From contig JBCBGF010000001.1 of assembly GCA_038526915.1 (NCBI GenBank), forward strand, positions 496,001 to 560,000: DNA of 64,000 bases, written 5' to 3'. Shown here in pieces: positions 61,069 through 64,000 of this stretch; positions within the stretch are counted from its first letter, which is position 1, and the number at the start of each line of letters is the position of its first letter. Position numbers and translations under genes: made by a program. Source of the stretch: JBCBGF01 sp038526915 (GTDB lineage Bacteria; Pseudomonadota; Alphaproteobacteria; Rhodobacterales; Rhodobacteraceae). The notes below the pieces were generated by a model. The model was not told the DNA's origin, searched no databases, and was given only the letters and a program-made list of their open reading frames with translations.

Positions 61069-61962
61069 CTATTGGGCGGCTTTTTCCAGGGCCATCATGT
61101 CACGCAGATAGCGGTGGAAGTCGTCGCGCAGGTCGTCGCGCGCCAGGCCAAAGGCAACGGTCGCTTGCAGGAACCCGGCCTTTGAACCGCAGTCAAAACG
61201 CTGACCATTGAAGCGCAGGCCATAGACCGGACGGTCTTCCGCGATCTCTTGCGCGATCGCATCGGTCAGCTGGATTTCACCACCTGCGCCGCTGTCGGTC
61301 TGGTCAAGGTTGCGCATCACGTCGGGCGACAGGATGTAGCGCCCAATCACGGCGAGGTTCGACGGCGCTGTGCCAGGGGCCGGCTTTTCCACCATGCTGC
61401 GGATCTGAACGAGCGACCCCATGTCTTCGGACACGTCCAGCACGCCATAGGCCGAAGTTTCCGCCGGGGGGACTTCCATCGCGGCAACCATGGAGCCACC
61501 GGTGTTCTCATAGGCCTCGATCATCTGCTGCAGGCAGGGGCGTTCGGCGGCTATCACATCATCGGGCAGGATCACGGCAAACGGCTCATCCCCGATCAGG
61601 CGACGCGCGCACCAGACCGCGTGGCCCAGGCCCATCGGCTTGTTCTGGCGAATATAGGCGATCGACCCCGATGCCATATTCGTTGCTTCCAGCGTTTCGA
61701 GAAGATCGGTTTTGCCCTTGGCGCGCAGAGAGTCTTCCAGGCCGGGGGCGTTGTCGAAATAGTCTTCCAGCGCGCTTTTCCCGCGCGAGGTCACGAAAAT
61801 AAACTCTTCGATGCCCGCGGCACGGGCTTCGTCAATGGCGTATTGAATCAGCGGACGGTCCACCAATGTCATGATCTCTTTCGGGATCGACTTGGTTGCC
61901 GGAAGGAAGCGCGTGCCCATGCCCGCGACCGGAAAGACCGCCTTCGTCACCTTGCGATTCAT
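61069..61962 (-). CDS. galU: UTP-glucose-1-phosphate uridylyltransferase
   Basis: Makes UDP-glucose for surface glycans. AVFPVAGMGTRFLPATKSIP is the nucleotide-binding signature, KEIMTLVDRPLIQYAIDEA follows, and VEKPAPGTAPSNLAVIGRYIL is typical of the sugar site. ATG 61962 (MNRKVTKAVFP) has GAGGGG upstream and gives 297 residues; a 37-residue longer frame is rejected. It precedes the GT1 gene, whose coding frame begins directly after its stop. Confidence 0.93.
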   Translation of the reverse strand: MNRKVTKAVFPVAGMGTRFLPATKSIPKEIMTLVDRPLIQYAIDEARAAGIEEFIFVTSRGKSALEDYFDNAPGLEDSLRAKGKTDLLETLEATNMASGSIAYIRQNKPMGLGHAVWCARRLIGDEPFAVILPDDVIAAERPCLQQMIEAYENTGGSMVAAMEVPPAETSAYGVLDVSEDMGSLVQIRSMVEKPAPGTAPSNLAVIGRYILSPDVMRNLDQTDSGAGGEIQLTDAIAQEIAEDRPVYGLRFNGQRFDCGSKAGFLQATVAFGLARDDLRDDFHRYLRDMMALEKAAQ

Positions 61963-62082
61963 AAAAATCCCCTCGTTAACTCTGTCCTGTAACCACCAGC
62001 GACCATCGCTGGAGGAGCGGCGCCACATTGTGCGGACAATCTGTCGAAAACATGACCAACTCGAACCAACCACTCCTATTGA

Positions 62083-63315
62083 TCATTTTTGCGGCAATCC
62101 ACGGATTTTCGCAACACGCTGGCGCTCGATTTGAACGCGGTCGTTGAAGCTGTGCATCGAAAAGAGGCGTTCTGAGCGCACAGAGCGGCCAAATATGCCG
62201 CCAGTCTGCTCCCAATAGCCTGGGGCGCGATATCGGACATGGTGAAACAGTGTTGACGGGCTGAGCAGGAAAACGCTGACCCGGACATTATTGTCCACCA
62301 GCGACGCAGCCTTCGCGCGCACGCGCCTGGCCTGCCACGGGCGACCGCTGAGAATCACACTGTCCGCAAATGCCGGTGCGATCGGCGCGAACCCTGCGGC
62401 TCTCGCCCCGTCCCACCCCGGTGCACCGTCTCGGCCCGTGCCGTCCTGCGCGCCGGTGTCGAAGCCTGCCAGCAGGCGCCCCACATCTTCCGGCGTGCAG
62501 GTTCCCGCCACCATGTGGCGAAGCAATCGTTTCTCTTCCCCAAGCCGCAGGTCCGCGAGGGCCTGATCGAAGCGGTCGCCAGGGGCATGCCGTTTCAGGT
62601 AGTAGGCAGCACTTGCGCCAATCTCGTGCAGGTCGACAGGCACCCGACGCTTGGCGCGGCGTTGGGACGGGGCCATCACATGTACGACTTGCGCCAGGGG
62701 GACCAGAATAGTCTGACCACCAGCCTTGCCGAGCCGCACATTCAGATCGGCATCATCCAGGTAAAAGCGATAGGCGGGGTCAAACCCTCGCAACTCGGCC
62801 AGAACCGACCGCCGGTAGGCGCAATTTGTCCCCTCGGTTCGGAGCCACATCCCGTCGGGCGTCTCGGGGCTTCGCGGACGGTCCCCTTCGAAAGCAAGCG
62901 TGTGATGCTGGCCCAACGCATCAATCGCGCGTGCGCGCCATTGATAGCTGATCCCGTTCCGTCCCCGTACAAAGCCACCCGTCGCAGCGACATCAGCGGT
63001 GTCGAACGGGGCGACAAGGCGGGCGAGCCAGGTGGGTTCAGCAAAGGCATCGTCATCAATGAACGCGATAATATCGCCACCGGCGGCGGTCAGCCCGGCA
63101 TTGCGGGCGGCCGCAATGTTGGGTTCATCGAATTGAACGAGGCGCAAGCCCGCGCAATGGGGGTGCCCTTTCGCGACGGATACCCCCGCCGGGTCAGCGA
63201 CCACGACGATCTCAAATGGTGGATGGATCTGTTGAGCAAGCGCCGACAGGCACAGGCTCAACTCATCAGGCCGCCCGCGTGAGACGACGATAACGCTGAC
63301 GCGGTCTGCCCCCAT
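62083..63315 (-). CDS. GT2-family glycosyltransferase
   Basis: 410 residues. SVIVVSRGRPDELSLCLSAL opens the GT-A fold, NIAAARNAGLTAAGGDIIAF and IDDDAFAEPTWLARL hold the nucleotide and DxD metal site, and FDPAYRFYLDDADLNVRLGK contains the acceptor-base Asp region. The C-terminal 150 residues are unassigned and Arg rich. Donor and acceptor unknown; position suggests the same surface glycan as its neighbours. Confidence 0.82.
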   Translation of the reverse strand: MGADRVSVIVVSRGRPDELSLCLSALAQQIHPPFEIVVVADPAGVSVAKGHPHCAGLRLVQFDEPNIAAARNAGLTAAGGDIIAFIDDDAFAEPTWLARLVAPFDTADVAATGGFVRGRNGISYQWRARAIDALGQHHTLAFEGDRPRSPETPDGMWLRTEGTNCAYRRSVLAELRGFDPAYRFYLDDADLNVRLGKAGGQTILVPLAQVVHVMAPSQRRAKRRVPVDLHEIGASAAYYLKRHAPGDRFDQALADLRLGEEKRLLRHMVAGTCTPEDVGRLLAGFDTGAQDGTGRDGAPGWDGARAAGFAPIAPAFADSVILSGRPWQARRVRAKAASLVDNNVRVSVFLLSPSTLFHHVRYRAPGYWEQTGGIFGRSVRSERLFSMHSFNDRVQIERQRVAKIRGLPQK

Positions 63316-63333
63316 CGGCCCCGCGCCGCCCGG

Positions 63334-64000
63334 TCAGGCGCTGGCAGGCTGAAGCGCGACCCCAGGGGCATAGCCGATGAAGAACGGGTTCTCATAGCCG
63401 GGCTTGCCGTATTGGAGCGGGGTGTGATCGTCGAAGCGAACGACCTGGCCCCCGGCGCCTTGCAGCACAGCCTGTCCCGCGGCCGTATCCCATTCCATGG
63501 TGCGTCCGAGCCGGGGATAGAAATCCGCCTCACCCGCGGCAACAAGGCAGAATTTAAGCGAGGATCCCGCGCTTTTCATATCGGCGATCTGGTAGCGGTT
63601 GATATAGTCGTCCGTCGCCGCATCCCGGTGCGACTTCGATGCAACCACGCGCAGGGCCGAACCGTTGGGGTCAGCCACATTCAGGTCGCGCGTTTCCCCC
63701 ACAGCCGCCTTGTCGAATGGGCCGGTCTCTTCCACCGTCTGGCCATCGGCGCGGGTGAAGAACATGCGCTCCTTCGCGGGGGCATAGACCACGCCTCGCA
63801 GGGGTACGCCGTCCTTCACATAGGCGATGTTGACGGTGAAATCGCCGCGGCGTTGCACAAATTCCTTCGTACCATCCAGGGGATCGACGATCAGAAACTC
63901 ATCGGCTGCGGTATTGTGCGTCGCGGCCTGTTCCTCAGTGATCAGCGTCACATCGGGAAAGGCTGCCCGCAGGCCTGCGGAGATCAGCGCATCGGCTTTC
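63334..64000 (-). CDS. cysQ: 3'(2'),5'-bisphosphate nucleotidase CysQ (5' end outside window)
   Basis: The frame continues to the right edge: SAGLRAAFPDVTLITEEQAA, then FLIVDPLDGTKEFVQRRGDF, the inositol-monophosphatase-type metal motif DPLDGT. GRTMEWDTAAGQAVLQGAGG is the second metal motif (WD). CysQ converts PAP to AMP and phosphate. The internal GTG at 63951 is not the start because coding continues beyond it. Beside a PAPS-using sulfotransferase cluster it would remove the inhibitory by-product. Confidence 0.9.
   Translation of the reverse strand, partial: KADALISAGLRAAFPDVTLITEEQAATHNTAADEFLIVDPLDGTKEFVQRRGDFTVNIAYVKDGVPLRGVVYAPAKERMFFTRADGQTVEETGPFDKAAVGETRDLNVADPNGSALRVVASKSHRDAATDDYINRYQIADMKSAGSSLKFCLVAAGEADFYPRLGRTMEWDTAAGQAVLQGAGGQVVRFDDHTPLQYGKPGYENPFFIGYAPGVALQPASA

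Noticed and set aside
1..64000. CRISPR arrays, insertion sequences, rRNA genes and complete prophage
   Set aside because: No regularly spaced repeat array, transposase, rRNA or phage structural gene was seen on either strand.

Overview
The window looks like a chromosomal segment of a marine alphaproteobacterium of the order Rhodobacterales (Roseobacter group). The evidence is a petABC operon with a 187-residue Rieske protein whose ligands fall at the Rhodobacter positions, a petP-petR pair, a histone-deacetylase-like/xseB/ispA/dxs operon, a gltD-GFA-gltB operon, an lptCAB-hpf-ptsN run without rpoN, and a DUF5928-type glycosyltransferase cluster. This is recognition by reading, not a database search.

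Bases 1 to about 11,100 are accessory DNA. The region ends exactly at the 3' end of a tRNA-Lys(TTT) gene, the usual docking point of integrative elements, although no integrase is visible. It holds the end of a DNA methyltransferase fused to an Mrr-like nuclease domain, small unknown genes, a divergent lipoprotein / membrane protein / secreted protein group, an orphan GH19 endolysin, a membrane protein with a pentapeptide-like C-terminal half, an XRE regulator with palindromic operators divergent from three unknown genes, and a Panacea-type toxin-antitoxin pair. Parts are A+T-rich, and at least two genes show decay: an in-frame TGA at 7389-7391 and a frameshift near 1202.

From 11.2 to 55.7 kb the window is core genome: dapF-mtaB-GST genes; petABC; a thiBPQ thiamine transporter led by a TPP riboswitch; aroC; a CcdA plus Tat-exported thioredoxin pair; HU; ade-amn (AMP to adenine to hypoxanthine); the dxs operon for isoprenoid precursors; petPR with a putative self-repression operator; ilvE; a DUF3857/transglutaminase protein; queG; mtgA; the GOGAT operon; uppP; tRNA-Leu(CAG); rnd; lptCAB; hpf; ptsN.

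From 55.7 kb to the right edge lies a surface-glycan region on the minus strand: a two-domain sulfotransferase, a GT14/DUF5928 glycosyltransferase, two GT2 enzymes, a GT1 enzyme, galU (UDP-glucose supply) and, cut by the edge, cysQ. CysQ removes PAP, the by-product of PAPS-dependent sulfotransferases, so the region reads as synthesis and sulfation of an extracellular polysaccharide.

The best candidates for undescribed biology are the XRE-controlled three-gene cluster (7.9-9.9 kb), the lipoprotein/membrane/secreted module (1.6-4.2 kb), the Panacea pair (10.1-10.9 kb), a helically phased GTGTAC repeat behind gltD (48.1 kb), and a glycosyltransferase frame that lacks any ordinary start codon (61.0 kb).
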